The translations under genes were made by a program, and so were the position numbers. A stretch of DNA of 52,740 bases from a virus, in the IMG/VR virus record IMGVR_UViG_3300031673_000065, positions 1 through 52,740 of that record. The stretch is one strand, 5' to 3'. Under the pieces are notes generated by a model that made no database searches, was not told the DNA's origin, and worked only from the letters and a program-made list of their open reading frames with translations. Shown piece by piece: positions 31,629-39,926 of the stretch; the stretch's first letter is position 1, and each line of letters opens with the position of its first letter.

Positions 31629-32036
31629 ATGAAAGTAATCACCAACAAGGGCAGGCGGCGACTCGGGGTTCCGGGTCGTCCTGCCCTAATTTTGGATCCT
31701 GGACAATCGGCTTCGGTTGATAGCCAACAGCTGGAAAGTTTTCGTCGGAACAGGACAGTTTCTCGCTGGCTGGAAGCGGGTGTGCTGGTACTGTCTGACG
31801 AAGTGGGTGTGGTTGAAGTTCCGAAGCCGCAGCCGAAAGTCAGGCCGGGTATACGGGTTGCTGTGGAACGCGATAAGCGTGTTGAGGAGGTTTTGCCGGA
31901 AGGCGTAACAGGTCAAGGCGTTGAGATTTCGCAATCTGGTGGCGGTTGGTATCAAGTTTACGTGAATGGCTTTAAAGTGACGGATCGCAATGTCCGCAAG
32001 GACGAAGCAGAATCAATTTCAGCCGAGTATGAATGA
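31629..32036 (+). CDS. Hypothetical head-region protein (135 aa)
   Basis: Follows the capsid gene, with CAGGAGTAAATGAC upstream. It has a basic N-terminus (NKGRRRLGVPGRPALIL), a central PKPQPKVRP proline/basic hinge and a C-terminal beta segment (GGGWYQVYVNGFKVTDR). Probably a small head or connector-associated protein by position. No family recognised. Confidence 0.5.
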   Translation: MKVITNKGRRRLGVPGRPALILDPGQSASVDSQQLESFRRNRTVSRWLEAGVLVLSDEVGVVEVPKPQPKVRPGIRVAVERDKRVEEVLPEGVTGQGVEISQSGGGWYQVYVNGFKVTDRNVRKDEAESISAEYE

Positions 32037-32566
32037 TGAGCCTAATTGTTGAAGACGGCACCTGTGTTCCGACAGCAAATGCGTTTGTTACGCGCGATGA
32101 GCTGATTGAATATGCGGTGGACTATTATCCTGCCACCATAGTGGGCTATGATGAAACCACCGACAGCGCGATCCTTCGTGCAAGCCGGTGGTTGTCAAGC
32201 TATCCGGAGTGGGATGGTACGATGGCTTGCGGCCGCGGTCTTCAAGGACTGGCCTGGCCGCGTTTAGGTGTGATTGATTGTAATGGTGACAGTATCCCGG
32301 ACGACGAGATTCCGATCGAGGTAAAACAGGCAACATTCTTAGCCGCTCTCGCGGAACTTTCAAGTCCGGGCATACTGGAGCCAACTATCGACCCCGGCAA
32401 ACGCCAGACGAGTGTCAAGGTGGACGTGATTGCTGTCACTTATGCAGAACCGACTAGCTCTGACATTGATGCGTTGCGTCCGGTGATAACGTCGATCAGC
32501 GACATTCTAAAATGTATCGCAACCTTACCGGATGGATTGAAAGTCCCATGGCCGTGGGTAGCTTGA
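32033..32566 (+). CDS. Head-tail adaptor, DnaT-like / head completion protein
   Basis: MSLIVEDGTCVPTANAFVTRDELIEYAVDYY is the N-terminal pattern of phage proteins annotated DnaT-like ssDNA-binding, which in phages act as the first connector adaptor under the portal. RASRWLSSYPEWDG, GRGLQGLAWPRLGV and VKQATFLAALAELSSPG complete the pattern (in parts). Starts at 32033 and 32036 are both possible; the latter gives M-S-L. It overlaps the upstream gene. Confidence 0.7.
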   Translation: MMSLIVEDGTCVPTANAFVTRDELIEYAVDYYPATIVGYDETTDSAILRASRWLSSYPEWDGTMACGRGLQGLAWPRLGVIDCNGDSIPDDEIPIEVKQATFLAALAELSSPGILEPTIDPGKRQTSVKVDVIAVTYAEPTSSDIDALRPVITSISDILKCIATLPDGLKVPWPWVA

Positions 32567-32567
32567 A

Positions 32568-32939
32568 ATGGCGTTTGATTACACAGGACTGAAGCTTGGG
32601 GTGGTGGAGCCGCTGATTGCTGACTTTGGGAAAATCCTGGGTGATGCATGGTTGATATCGCCAGGTGTTAAGACTGGGCCAGCGTACGACCCGCAGACTG
32701 CCGCTTCCGCAACAGTGCCGGTAGATGTTGTGCAAACGCGATTTACGAAAGACAACAATAACGGCACGCTAGTTGAGAAGGATGACGTGCTGTTTTTGGT
32801 TAGCACAAAAGGCGTGACGATTGATCCAATTTTGGTCAACCAGATACACGTTGATGGCGTAACTTATGAAGTGATTCGGGTTGACCCATTGCGGCCTGGC
32901 CCCATTATAATGCTGTGGAAAGTGCACGCGAGAAAGTGA
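32568..32939 (+). CDS. Head-closure / stopper-like connector protein
   Basis: A 123-residue small beta-barrel-like protein after the adaptor. VQTRFTKDNNNGTLVEKDD and VLFLVSTKGVTIDPI then VIRVDPLRPGPIIMLWKV resemble phage head-closure (stopper) proteins that cap DNA before tail joining. Assignment relies on order (adaptor, closure) and length as much as on motifs. Confidence 0.6.
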   Translation: MAFDYTGLKLGVVEPLIADFGKILGDAWLISPGVKTGPAYDPQTAASATVPVDVVQTRFTKDNNNGTLVEKDDVLFLVSTKGVTIDPILVNQIHVDGVTYEVIRVDPLRPGPIIMLWKVHARK

Positions 32940-32940
32940 A

Positions 32941-33165
32941 ATGAATGACGCGTTGGAACCGATCGAAGTTGAGGATGTGACACGGGTGGAATTGAAAGTG
33001 CGCAATATAAATGGAGAAGGTGTTTTGTTCACCGAGGATGGCCAGATGATTGGTCACCAGATTGCGCACATGGGGCATTATTATTACATGGGGCACGGCA
33101 AAGAACGGGTGAAGATGTATCGCGCCACGTTCCGGGTTGACACGATGAAATCCGATGTGCCCTGA
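32941..33165 (+). CDS. Hypothetical small connector-region protein (74 aa)
   Basis: Acidic start (NDALEPIEVEDVTRVELKV) followed by a His/Tyr/Met-rich stretch (GHQIAHMGHYYYMGHG) and an amphipathic end. The histidine cluster could bind metal. No family recognised. TGATG overlap with the MuF gene suggests they are made together. Confidence 0.5.
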   Translation: MNDALEPIEVEDVTRVELKVRNINGEGVLFTEDGQMIGHQIAHMGHYYYMGHGKERVKMYRATFRVDTMKSDVP

Positions 33166-34832
33166 TGCCTGTAACCCGTTCACAGATGGATGCTTTGCTA
33201 AAACGGCTGGAGGGGCCAGTCAAGCAGGCATTCGAGAAAGCGATGAAGACTGCCCAAGGTCGGGCAAGTATAGAAGCAATGATCGCGGCTATTATATCTG
33301 GCGATGAAAACGCCATTTGGGCCGCGGCAGGAATGCGTGATGGGATGTGGACGAATCTAACAGAGACAATTCGCAGTGCTTATGTGCAAAGCGGTGCTTT
33401 CTATGTTGGCGCGACAATTCCAAAGAACATTGGGATGGAATTCAGCATCACCAATCCCCGCGCTGAAGCCTGGCTGCGGAATATTTCGTCCCAGTTAATC
33501 ACCGGTGATGATAGAGGAAGTTTGTTTGCTGGCCAGCGCGAAGCGATTCAGGTAATGCTACAAAACAGCATGGCGCAAGGTATAAATCCGCGCACCACGG
33601 CGCTGGACATCATTGGGCGCATCGGCGAGAATGGCAAACGTTCTGGCGGTGTGATTGGGCTGACAGGGCAACAGGCCGATTATGTTTTGAATATGGCTGA
33701 CGACCTGGTTGAATTCAATGAGCGCTATTTTGATCGTGCTTTGAGGGATAAGCGTTTTGATAAAATGGTTCGCAAGTCATTTGACAGTGGCGTGCCGTTA
33801 CCGGAAGCTGTGCGCAACCGGATCGTTCAGCGTTATGAGAATCGCATGCTCAAGCACCGCGGCGATAACATTGCGCGCACAGAAACGCTGAAGGCGATCA
33901 ATGCCGCGAATGATGCCGCGATGCACCAGGTGGTTGATGAAGGTTTAGCGCCAGCAAACGCCATCACGAAAATATGGCGACATAGTTTTAGTAAGAACGA
34001 ACGTCCTGGGCACCTGGCAATGAGTGGTGAAGTGAAGAAGCTGGGTGAAGCATTCACTAACCCTGTGACAAAATTCTCGCTACAGTACCCTGGCGACAGT
34101 GACGAGGCCAGTGAGGTTATCAATTGCCGCTGCTACATCGAAAACAAGATTGACTTCTTCGCGGTTGAAGTGCCCGCAACTGCTGAACAGGCATCTGCGT
34201 ACGTGCCTGCGTTTAGACTTGGCAGCACCAGTTCAGAGACAGTGGATCAAATCTTTGACGCTCTCGGAGAAATACCAGGAGTGAAAGAACGATTGGCTAC
34301 TATTTCAGATTTCGTTTCTCAAAGAAAAATTGGGACTGTATTTTTCGACGAAATAAAATCAATTGAAGAAAATACAAAACAAGTTGTTTTATGGACAGAA
34401 AAATATTTGAACAATTCTCCTTTGCGAATGGAACTTCTTGACATTCCAAAAAATGTTGGAGGGTTAACCGATCCAGGCTGGGATTTCATAATAGTTCAAT
34501 CTAAAGGATCGATCATTGAGGGTCTTGCCCAAACTTTACGCGATGTCAAGAGAAACTTTAATTTCAAACAAGACAACGCGGGAGGATATACGCCCCTGTC
34601 TGCGTGGTTACATGAACTAGGGCATCAGATTCATTTCAAGGCGACTGTCCCACGCAAATATCTTGATTTTACTGGTTCCGGAATGAAATCTCTCACAGTT
34701 TATGGAGAAACGAATTCTGAAGAATTTTTCGCAGAACATTTTGTTCTTTGGGCAATGGATAGAAAAGGACTCGTAAAAATCCGTCCAGAAATCGCGGAAA
34801 TGATTGACGTAATAGTGGGTAATTTGAAATGA
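33165..34832 (+). CDS. MuF head protein with C-terminal zinc-metallopeptidase domain
   Basis: 555 residues. The first 325 form an SPP1 gp7/Mu gpF-like minor head protein: NIARTETLKAINAAND, RPGHLAMSGEVKKLGEAF and the terminal EVINCRC. The C-terminal 200 residues are a separate domain with a zinc site HELGH (483-487) and a downstream acidic ligand in NSEEFFAEHF (517-526). This is the HExxH plus EExFAE pattern of MuF-linked zincins in polymorphic-toxin-like phage proteins. The base composition drops abruptly in this half (15 G/C in 60 at 34321-34380), pointing to domain acquisition. MuF proteins are packaged in the capsid, so the peptidase may be injected with DNA (inference). Confidence 0.85.
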   Translation: MPVTRSQMDALLKRLEGPVKQAFEKAMKTAQGRASIEAMIAAIISGDENAIWAAAGMRDGMWTNLTETIRSAYVQSGAFYVGATIPKNIGMEFSITNPRAEAWLRNISSQLITGDDRGSLFAGQREAIQVMLQNSMAQGINPRTTALDIIGRIGENGKRSGGVIGLTGQQADYVLNMADDLVEFNERYFDRALRDKRFDKMVRKSFDSGVPLPEAVRNRIVQRYENRMLKHRGDNIARTETLKAINAANDAAMHQVVDEGLAPANAITKIWRHSFSKNERPGHLAMSGEVKKLGEAFTNPVTKFSLQYPGDSDEASEVINCRCYIENKIDFFAVEVPATAEQASAYVPAFRLGSTSSETVDQIFDALGEIPGVKERLATISDFVSQRKIGTVFFDEIKSIEENTKQVVLWTEKYLNNSPLRMELLDIPKNVGGLTDPGWDFIIVQSKGSIIEGLAQTLRDVKRNFNFKQDNAGGYTPLSAWLHELGHQIHFKATVPRKYLDFTGSGMKSLTVYGETNSEEFFAEHFVLWAMDRKGLVKIRPEIAEMIDVIVGNLK

Positions 34833-35020
34833 TACAGCCAGATAACATTGACAAGGTGTTTTTAAACGCTCAACAACTTTGCAGACCGCCTATTTTGCCA
34901 GACGCGCAAGAGCAATTGGACATGTTAAGGAAACATGTTCCTATTGAAAAATTAAAGAGCTTTGACTGGTACTACGAAGCGCTATTCATAGCAAAAGGAA
35001 CACAACGAATTAATGAACAA
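34240..35020. other. AT-rich segment: acquired toxin-like domain and next gene
   Basis: From about 34240 to 35020 the DNA is visibly A/T-rich compared with roughly 50% G/C on each side. It covers only the metallopeptidase half of the MuF gene and the 65-residue gene after it, and ends where the gp10-like gene begins. Such a sharp boundary inside one gene is a typical mark of module exchange. Confidence 0.75.
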
Positions 35021-35026
35021 ATTTAG
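34829..35026 (+). CDS. Small gene after MuF-metallopeptidase, candidate immunity protein (65 aa)
   Basis: Overlaps the MuF stop by ATGA and the gp10-like start by 14 bases, and shares the low G/C of the metallopeptidase domain. The sequence is helical and charged (DAQEQLDMLRKHVPIEKL, FDWYYEALFIAKG), with no signal peptide. In polymorphic toxin loci a small gene placed right after the toxin often encodes its immunity protein. That is the basis of this guess; no sequence match is claimed. Confidence 0.5.
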   Translation: MIQPDNIDKVFLNAQQLCRPPILPDAQEQLDMLRKHVPIEKLKSFDWYYEALFIAKGTQRINEQI

Positions 35027-35489
35027 TCAACAAGTGGAAGCATTCACGCGGAAGGTTGAAGCGCGGTTTCGGGCAGTTGTCAGGGAATCAGTCCAGGAGA
35101 CGGTATCTAAAGCGCAACGTGTGGCAATCAAATCCGATGCCAGCCCGGAAGCGATATTGCAAAGTGCATTGGAGGGCGGGAATGGAAGGATGCGCGTTGA
35201 CACCGGGTTCTTACGAGCTAGCATCCTGGCAGCGGTAGGGAATATCCCCAGCGGTCAATCGGACAACCCAGGGAAAGAGAAATTTGCGATAGGCAAGTAT
35301 GTGGGGGAACCTGTTGGGGTTACGCTTTTGAAGTGGGACCCATACAGGGGTGAAACTTTATACATTGGCTGGACCGCCCATTACGCAAAATACCGGGAAG
35401 CGTACGACGGCTTTATGCGCGGCGCGATTGAACAGTGGGATGTAACAGTGGCGAAAGCACTTAAGAAAGCGGAGAAGACTATTGGCTAA
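35013..35489 (+). CDS. HK97 gp10-like tail-joining protein
   Basis: A 158-residue neck protein. The basic helical N-terminus (QQVEAFTRKVEARFRAVVR) leads into MRVDTGFLRASILAAVG, then LYIGWTAHYAKYREAYDG and a final helical segment, the HK97 gp10 pattern. It helps connect head and tail. It would normally be followed directly by the tail terminator, which here lies 11 kb further on. Confidence 0.75.
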   Translation: MNKFSQQVEAFTRKVEARFRAVVRESVQETVSKAQRVAIKSDASPEAILQSALEGGNGRMRVDTGFLRASILAAVGNIPSGQSDNPGKEKFAIGKYVGEPVGVTLLKWDPYRGETLYIGWTAHYAKYREAYDGFMRGAIEQWDVTVAKALKKAEKTIG

Positions 35490-36060
35490 CTGGTGGGCTA
35501 TTATTGCGTGTGGACCGTCACTCATTCGTGATGACGTTGAAGCATTGCGCGGCCAGGTCGATGCGGTCGCAGTCAACTGCGCTGTGTTCTTCGCACCGTG
35601 GGCTGGCTATCTGTTCGCTGCCGACTCGGTTTGGTGGCGGCATTACGCGGTAAAGGCAACTTGGTATAAAGGCAAGCGCGTAAGTCGCACCCACAAAGCG
35701 CCAGGCATTGAAATGTGGCGTGGGCAAGGTTGGGCGCGTACCGGGGGAAATTCCGGTCATATGGCGATCCAGTACGCGGTAGACCAGGGCGCAAAGAACA
35801 TCGCCCTACTCGGCTTCGATCAACAACGCACTGCAGCAAAGGCCCACTTCCATGCCGACCATCCAAAAATGGAAAGTGATGGCAGGCGCACCAACATGGC
35901 AAACGCTGGTGGAATTTTAGCGTGGCCACGGCTCATGACTAGGACGGCACAGGACTTGGAACAGCGCGGAGTCCGGGTTGTGAATTTAAGTAGAGCGACC
36001 GCGCTTAAATGTTTTGAACGCATGACGATTGATCAATTTTTAAATCACATACAGGAGTAA
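35482..36060 (+). CDS. DUF115-like Rossmann-type protein (192 aa)
   Basis: The TTG start at 35482 has GGAG seven bases upstream, and overlaps the gp10-like stop by 8; no later start keeps the N-terminal motif. ACGPSLIRDDVEALRG, AVNCAVFFAPWAGYLFAAD and TGGNSGHMAIQYAVDQGAK, followed by IALLGFD, are shared by a family widespread in phages that resembles the 6-hydroxymethylpterin pyrophosphokinase/DUF115 and sialyltransferase-like Rossmann folds. Possible sugar-nucleotide transferase. Its clustering with glycosyltransferase genes supports a glycan link (inference). Confidence 0.6.
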   Translation: MANWWAIIACGPSLIRDDVEALRGQVDAVAVNCAVFFAPWAGYLFAADSVWWRHYAVKATWYKGKRVSRTHKAPGIEMWRGQGWARTGGNSGHMAIQYAVDQGAKNIALLGFDQQRTAAKAHFHADHPKMESDGRRTNMANAGGILAWPRLMTRTAQDLEQRGVRVVNLSRATALKCFERMTIDQFLNHIQE

Positions 36061-36066
36061 TACAAA

Positions 36067-36435
36067 ATGTCTGTTGTTTACATTGCAACTTTGAAGAACA
36101 CCCGTCTTGATGCGGTCACTACAGCATTAGGCGCGACCGCTGAACTTGAGATCGGTGATACCGGTTTCGCTCAAGTGCTCGCCACCATTCCGCTCGCTAA
36201 CCCGGTCGCACCTGGCGCGGCTGCTGGTGTGTTGACGTTCACCATGCCTCAGTCGGATACCAATGCTGATAATACTGGTACGGCAGCGGAAGCCAGGATC
36301 ACCGATGGCGCGGCTTCCAATATCGTCACCGGTTTGACGGTTGGCTTGGCTGCTGCGGATGTGATCCTGGACTCGCTGTCCATCACTGCGGGCCAGACGG
36401 TGACCATCAACTCAGCTACCATCACGCACGGGTAA
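36067..36435 (+). CDS. Ala/Thr-rich structural protein (122 aa)
   Basis: CAGGAGTAATACAAA precedes the ATG. Beta-like throughout (GATAELEIGDTGFAQVLAT, ILDSLSITAGQTVTINSA), no cysteine, no charge clusters. It looks like a small virion decoration or fibre-base protein. Position at the start of the 11-kb inserted block. No family recognised. Confidence 0.5.
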   Translation: MSVVYIATLKNTRLDAVTTALGATAELEIGDTGFAQVLATIPLANPVAPGAAAGVLTFTMPQSDTNADNTGTAAEARITDGAASNIVTGLTVGLAAADVILDSLSITAGQTVTINSATITHG

Positions 36436-36439
36436 GGTA

Positions 36440-36520
36440 ATGCCGATCGGCGGGATTGAATTCCACAAAGTGTCCACTCAGCAATGGGTGGACGCTTCCT
36501 TGCGACCTGATAAGGAGTAA
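36440..36520 (+). CDS. Possible 26-residue coupling ORF
   Basis: MPIGGIEFHKVSTQQWVDAS fills most of the 88-base gap between two structural genes. Its last codons include the AAGGAG ribosome-binding site for the next gene, and its stop is three bases before the next start. Translation could be coupled. It is too short to be sure; the gap may otherwise be an unfolded leader. Confidence 0.3.
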   Translation: MPIGGIEFHKVSTQQWVDASLRPDKE

Positions 36521-36523
36521 ATC

Positions 36524-36844
36524 ATGGCAAGAACATTAACCACTCCAGAAGTCAAAACGATAACCGAACAGGCTATCTGGCGATTCAGATTTGAAGTACC
36601 TCAAAAGCGAAATGTCGGTGATACAGGTATGGAGGTGGATACTGATGGAATCTATGTCCATTTTGAGGTGCAATCTTTTGATGCTGATGGCAATGTCATC
36701 AACACTTCTTTTGCGGTGGGTAACTTTGCAGATTGGCCTGCGAACTTCAAGACTGATGTTCAATCGGTCTATTCGATACTGACCAATTATGCAACGTCAC
36801 TTGGACTGATAGCGGGTCCGGGCACTGATGATCCAATAGGATAA
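36524..36844 (+). CDS. Hypothetical structural protein (106 aa)
   Basis: AAGGAGTAAATC precedes the ATG. It has a helix (VKTITEQAIWRFRFEV) followed by beta-like segments (GIYVHFEVQSFDADGN), with a C-terminal helix. No cysteine and no membrane segment. No family recognised; position suggests virion assembly. Confidence 0.5.
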   Translation: MARTLTTPEVKTITEQAIWRFRFEVPQKRNVGDTGMEVDTDGIYVHFEVQSFDADGNVINTSFAVGNFADWPANFKTDVQSVYSILTNYATSLGLIAGPGTDDPIG

Positions 36845-36848
36845 TCTG

Positions 36849-37121
36849 ATGACCATGTGTTCTGGTAATTCAGTGTCGATTTGCTGCGTGTTTAACGGGC
36901 AGCAATGCAAGTATCTGGAAACCAATACCATGCCGGATCGTGTCTGGGTGTGCGGCTTAATGCGCCAGTACGGGCAGGACTGGGATACGGTTATCGCAAG
37001 CCCTGAATACCAGGCAGACGTGATTCCGTTGTATGAAAAATTTGTTTGGCCCTTCAATGAAGTGAAGCATGATTGCAAGACTTGGCCCTCATACACCTGT
37101 GATTGTAAAGGCGGGAAGTAA
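36849..37121 (+). CDS. Cysteine-rich small protein (90 aa)
   Basis: It has eight cysteines in 90 residues: CSGNSVSICCVFNGQQCKYL near the N-terminus, a central VWVCGLMRQYGQDW and HDC plus CDC at the C-terminus. The N-terminal cluster looks like a small zinc or iron-sulfur knot. TAATG overlap with the giant repeat gene downstream suggests co-production. Function unknown; similar cysteine-rich proteins of this size are found in other tailed phages among late genes (recollection, not checked). Confidence 0.5.
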   Translation: MTMCSGNSVSICCVFNGQQCKYLETNTMPDRVWVCGLMRQYGQDWDTVIASPEYQADVIPLYEKFVWPFNEVKHDCKTWPSYTCDCKGGK

Positions 37122-39922
37122 TGACTGTCGCATACCTAGTCCCCAGTGCAAACGCTTCCCCAGCTACCATACTCAGCACTAATACCTATACGCTGATAGA
37201 TGATGGTGGAACGAATGGGTTAGTAGCAGATGCTGATGGCTCTGTTAATACCACAGGTATTAATGAACAGACGGGCACAGCAACTTGGGCACTTACCGAT
37301 TTAACAGAAACACCGACTTCTGTTAGTTCAGCCACGTTTCGGGTACGGGCGCGGTTGGTTTGTCCTGCCAATAATGATGATACAGGAACGTGGCAATTTC
37401 GCCTGTCCGTTGGGGGCAGTACCTACGACATAAACTGGGTTGCAACCACGGACAACAATGCGGGATTCGCAAATCGCACGATTGCAGTAGGCACTGGTTT
37501 TACCAAAGCAGAATACGATGCGGCTACAGTAACGCTCGACCAGACTGCTTACAGCAGGACCAAAGGTGGTGATGGTTTCTACATCGACATTGATGCCTTT
37601 GAACTGGAAATTGATTACTCGGTACTCACTCCAGCATTTTACGATCAGGCAGATTTCCACTGGCGTGATGACGATGGAACGGAGAGCGCAGCAACTTTTA
37701 TAACTGGCGATATTCCAGACGTGTGGACGCAAGCTGCTACCCCCAGCTTTGGTACAGATCATATTCAAGGTGTCACTTACGGCAATGGACTGTATGTAGC
37801 AGTATCCTTCGCTGGAAAAATAGCTTATAGCACTGATGGCGACGCTTGGACACAAGCTGCCACCCCAAGTTTTAGCACGACTGCTATTAACGGTGTCACT
37901 TACGGCAACGGGTTATATGTAGCAGTAGCTTTTTCAGGAAAAATCGCTTATAGCACAGATGGAGATACATGGACACAAGCTACAACGCCTAGCTTTAGTA
38001 CGACTACTATTTACGGTGTTACTTACGGTAACGGATTATATGTAGCCGTAGGTGCTTCAGGAAAGATTGCTTATAGCTCAGACGGGGATAGTTGGACTCA
38101 ATCCACCACCCCAAGTTTTGGTACGGATACTATTCGCGGTGTCACTTATGGTAATGGATTATTTGTAGCAGTAGGTCTTTCAGGAAAAATCGCTTATAGC
38201 TCAGATGGAGATACATGGACACAAGCTGCTACCCCCAGCTTTGGTGGGACTACTGTTTTAGGTGTCACTTATGGCAATGGATTATATGTAGCAGTAGGTT
38301 TCACAGGCAAGATTGCTTACAGCACAGACGGAGATGCATGGACACAAGCTACAACGCCTAGCTTTAGTACGACTTCTATTTATGGTGTTACTTACAGTAA
38401 TGGCTTATATGTAGCAGTAGGTGCTTCAGGAAAGATTGCTTATAGCTCAGACGGGGATAGTTGGACACAAGCCACTACCCCAAGTTTTGGTACGACTATT
38501 GTTCGCGGTGTTACTTACGCTAATGGATTATACGTAGCTGTAGGTGACACAGGAAAAATAGCCAGTGCAGATGCGGCTCTAACATTAAATATCGGTGCGG
38601 GGAACGTTCAAAAGCGACTACGTTTTCTGGTACAAAATTTAGGGGATGAGGGAAGCAGCATTGCGCCTCAACTTGAAGTGGGGATTGATCAAGACCCTGC
38701 TACATGGACTCAAGCTGCTACCCCCAGTTTTTCTGGGGTTACTATTTACGGTGTTACTTACGGCAACGGATTATACGTAGCGGTAAGTACTGCAGGAAAA
38801 ATAGGTTACAGCACCGACGGAGATACGTGGACACAAGCAGCTACACCAAGTTTTAGTACGTCTGGTGTTTACGGTGTTACTTACGGTAACGGACTATTCG
38901 TAGCTGCAGGTGCTTCAGGAAAAATAGCTTATAGCTCTAATGGGGATACATGGACACAAGCCGCTACCCCTAGTTTTGGTACGACTGCTATTTACGGTGT
39001 CACTTACGGTAATGGACTATTCGTGGCAGTAGATGCTTCAGGAAAAATAGCTTATAGCACCGACGGAGATACGTGGACCCAAGCCACTACTCCCAGTTTT
39101 GCTACAACTGCTATTTACGGTGTCACATACGGTAATGGCTTATACGTAGCAGTAGGTCTTTCAGGAAAAATAGCTTATAGCACTGATGGCGACGCTTGGA
39201 CTCAAGCTGCCACCCCTAGTTTTAGTACGACTGCTATTCGAGGTGTTACTTACGGTAATGGTTTATATGTAGCGGTAGGTGGCTCAGGAACAATAGGCTA
39301 TAGCACCGACGGAGATGCTTGGACGCAAGCCACTACACCTAGTTTTGGTACGGATACTATTCGCGGTGTTACTTACAGTAATGGGCTATATGTAGCTGTA
39401 AGTCTTTCAGGAAAGATAGCTTACAGCACTGATGGTGATGTGTGGACACAGGCTACTACTCCTAGTTTTGGTTCGGATGATGTTTACGGTGTTACTTACG
39501 GTAACGGATTATATGTAGCTGTAGGTCAATCAGGAAAAATAGGTTCATCACCCAACCCTGTATGGACTAACATCACAACCAGTTCGTCTCTTGCCAAAGC
39601 ATTCAATAGCACGAATCTAACAGACGGTGCAGATACTACTCAGCAGATAGGCGGGGGGACGTTTGTAACAAACAACAACGGCGTTTGTGAGGATGGGTTG
39701 GCAGGCTCGACCACCTTTACGGGTACAGATGAAGCAGAATATGAATTTACAATAGAGTTGGTTGCTGCGGATTTAACCGCTAGTGACAGACTACAGTTCC
39801 GGCTAGTGATACTGGACAGTTACACCGAAGTTGGGCCGTTTGTGAATATCATAAGTATTGCAACCGGCAAAGCATTTATTTATAACCCGGCGCAACGATA
39901 CGCGCCCTTCCTAGTGAGGTAA
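37121..39922 (+). CDS. Double seven-bladed beta-propeller virion protein (933 aa)
   Basis: Residues 1-200 form a beta-rich N-terminal region. From residue 202 there are seven 41-residue repeats, then a 41-residue spacer (FLVQNLGDEGSSIAPQLE in part), then from 529 seven more. The repeat reads WTQAxTPSFxTTxIxGVTYG NGLYVAVGxSGKIAYSxDGD (shown in two parts); YSTDGDxWTQ is an Asp-box (SxDxGxxW), as in sialidase-type BNR propellers. Seven plus seven strongly suggests two closed seven-bladed propellers, probably for glycan or receptor binding. No sialidase catalytic residues are recognised. C-terminal 120 residues are a separate beta domain. Confidence 0.85.
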   Translation: MTVAYLVPSANASPATILSTNTYTLIDDGGTNGLVADADGSVNTTGINEQTGTATWALTDLTETPTSVSSATFRVRARLVCPANNDDTGTWQFRLSVGGSTYDINWVATTDNNAGFANRTIAVGTGFTKAEYDAATVTLDQTAYSRTKGGDGFYIDIDAFELEIDYSVLTPAFYDQADFHWRDDDGTESAATFITGDIPDVWTQAATPSFGTDHIQGVTYGNGLYVAVSFAGKIAYSTDGDAWTQAATPSFSTTAINGVTYGNGLYVAVAFSGKIAYSTDGDTWTQATTPSFSTTTIYGVTYGNGLYVAVGASGKIAYSSDGDSWTQSTTPSFGTDTIRGVTYGNGLFVAVGLSGKIAYSSDGDTWTQAATPSFGGTTVLGVTYGNGLYVAVGFTGKIAYSTDGDAWTQATTPSFSTTSIYGVTYSNGLYVAVGASGKIAYSSDGDSWTQATTPSFGTTIVRGVTYANGLYVAVGDTGKIASADAALTLNIGAGNVQKRLRFLVQNLGDEGSSIAPQLEVGIDQDPATWTQAATPSFSGVTIYGVTYGNGLYVAVSTAGKIGYSTDGDTWTQAATPSFSTSGVYGVTYGNGLFVAAGASGKIAYSSNGDTWTQAATPSFGTTAIYGVTYGNGLFVAVDASGKIAYSTDGDTWTQATTPSFATTAIYGVTYGNGLYVAVGLSGKIAYSTDGDAWTQAATPSFSTTAIRGVTYGNGLYVAVGGSGTIGYSTDGDAWTQATTPSFGTDTIRGVTYSNGLYVAVSLSGKIAYSTDGDVWTQATTPSFGSDDVYGVTYGNGLYVAVGQSGKIGSSPNPVWTNITTSSSLAKAFNSTNLTDGADTTQQIGGGTFVTNNNGVCEDGLAGSTTFTGTDEAEYEFTIELVAADLTASDRLQFRLVILDSYTEVGPFVNIISIATGKAFIYNPAQRYAPFLVR
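37724..38578 (+). repeat. Seven tandem 123-base repeats (first propeller)
   Basis: Seven repeats of 123 bases beginning at each TGG-ACN-CAA. They include long identical runs such as GGTGTTACTTACGG and GGAAAAATCGCTTATAGC. The high DNA identity between copies favours recombination among blades and makes this stretch hard to assemble. Confidence 0.95.
38705..39553 (+). repeat. Seven tandem 123-base repeats (second propeller)
   Basis: Second block of seven 123-base units, same consensus as the first block, beginning with TGGACTCAAGCTGCTACC. Both blocks end with a degenerate blade lacking the DGD Asp-box (GKIASADAA and GKIGSSPNP), as expected where a propeller closes. Confidence 0.95.
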
Positions 39923-39926
39923 CAAC

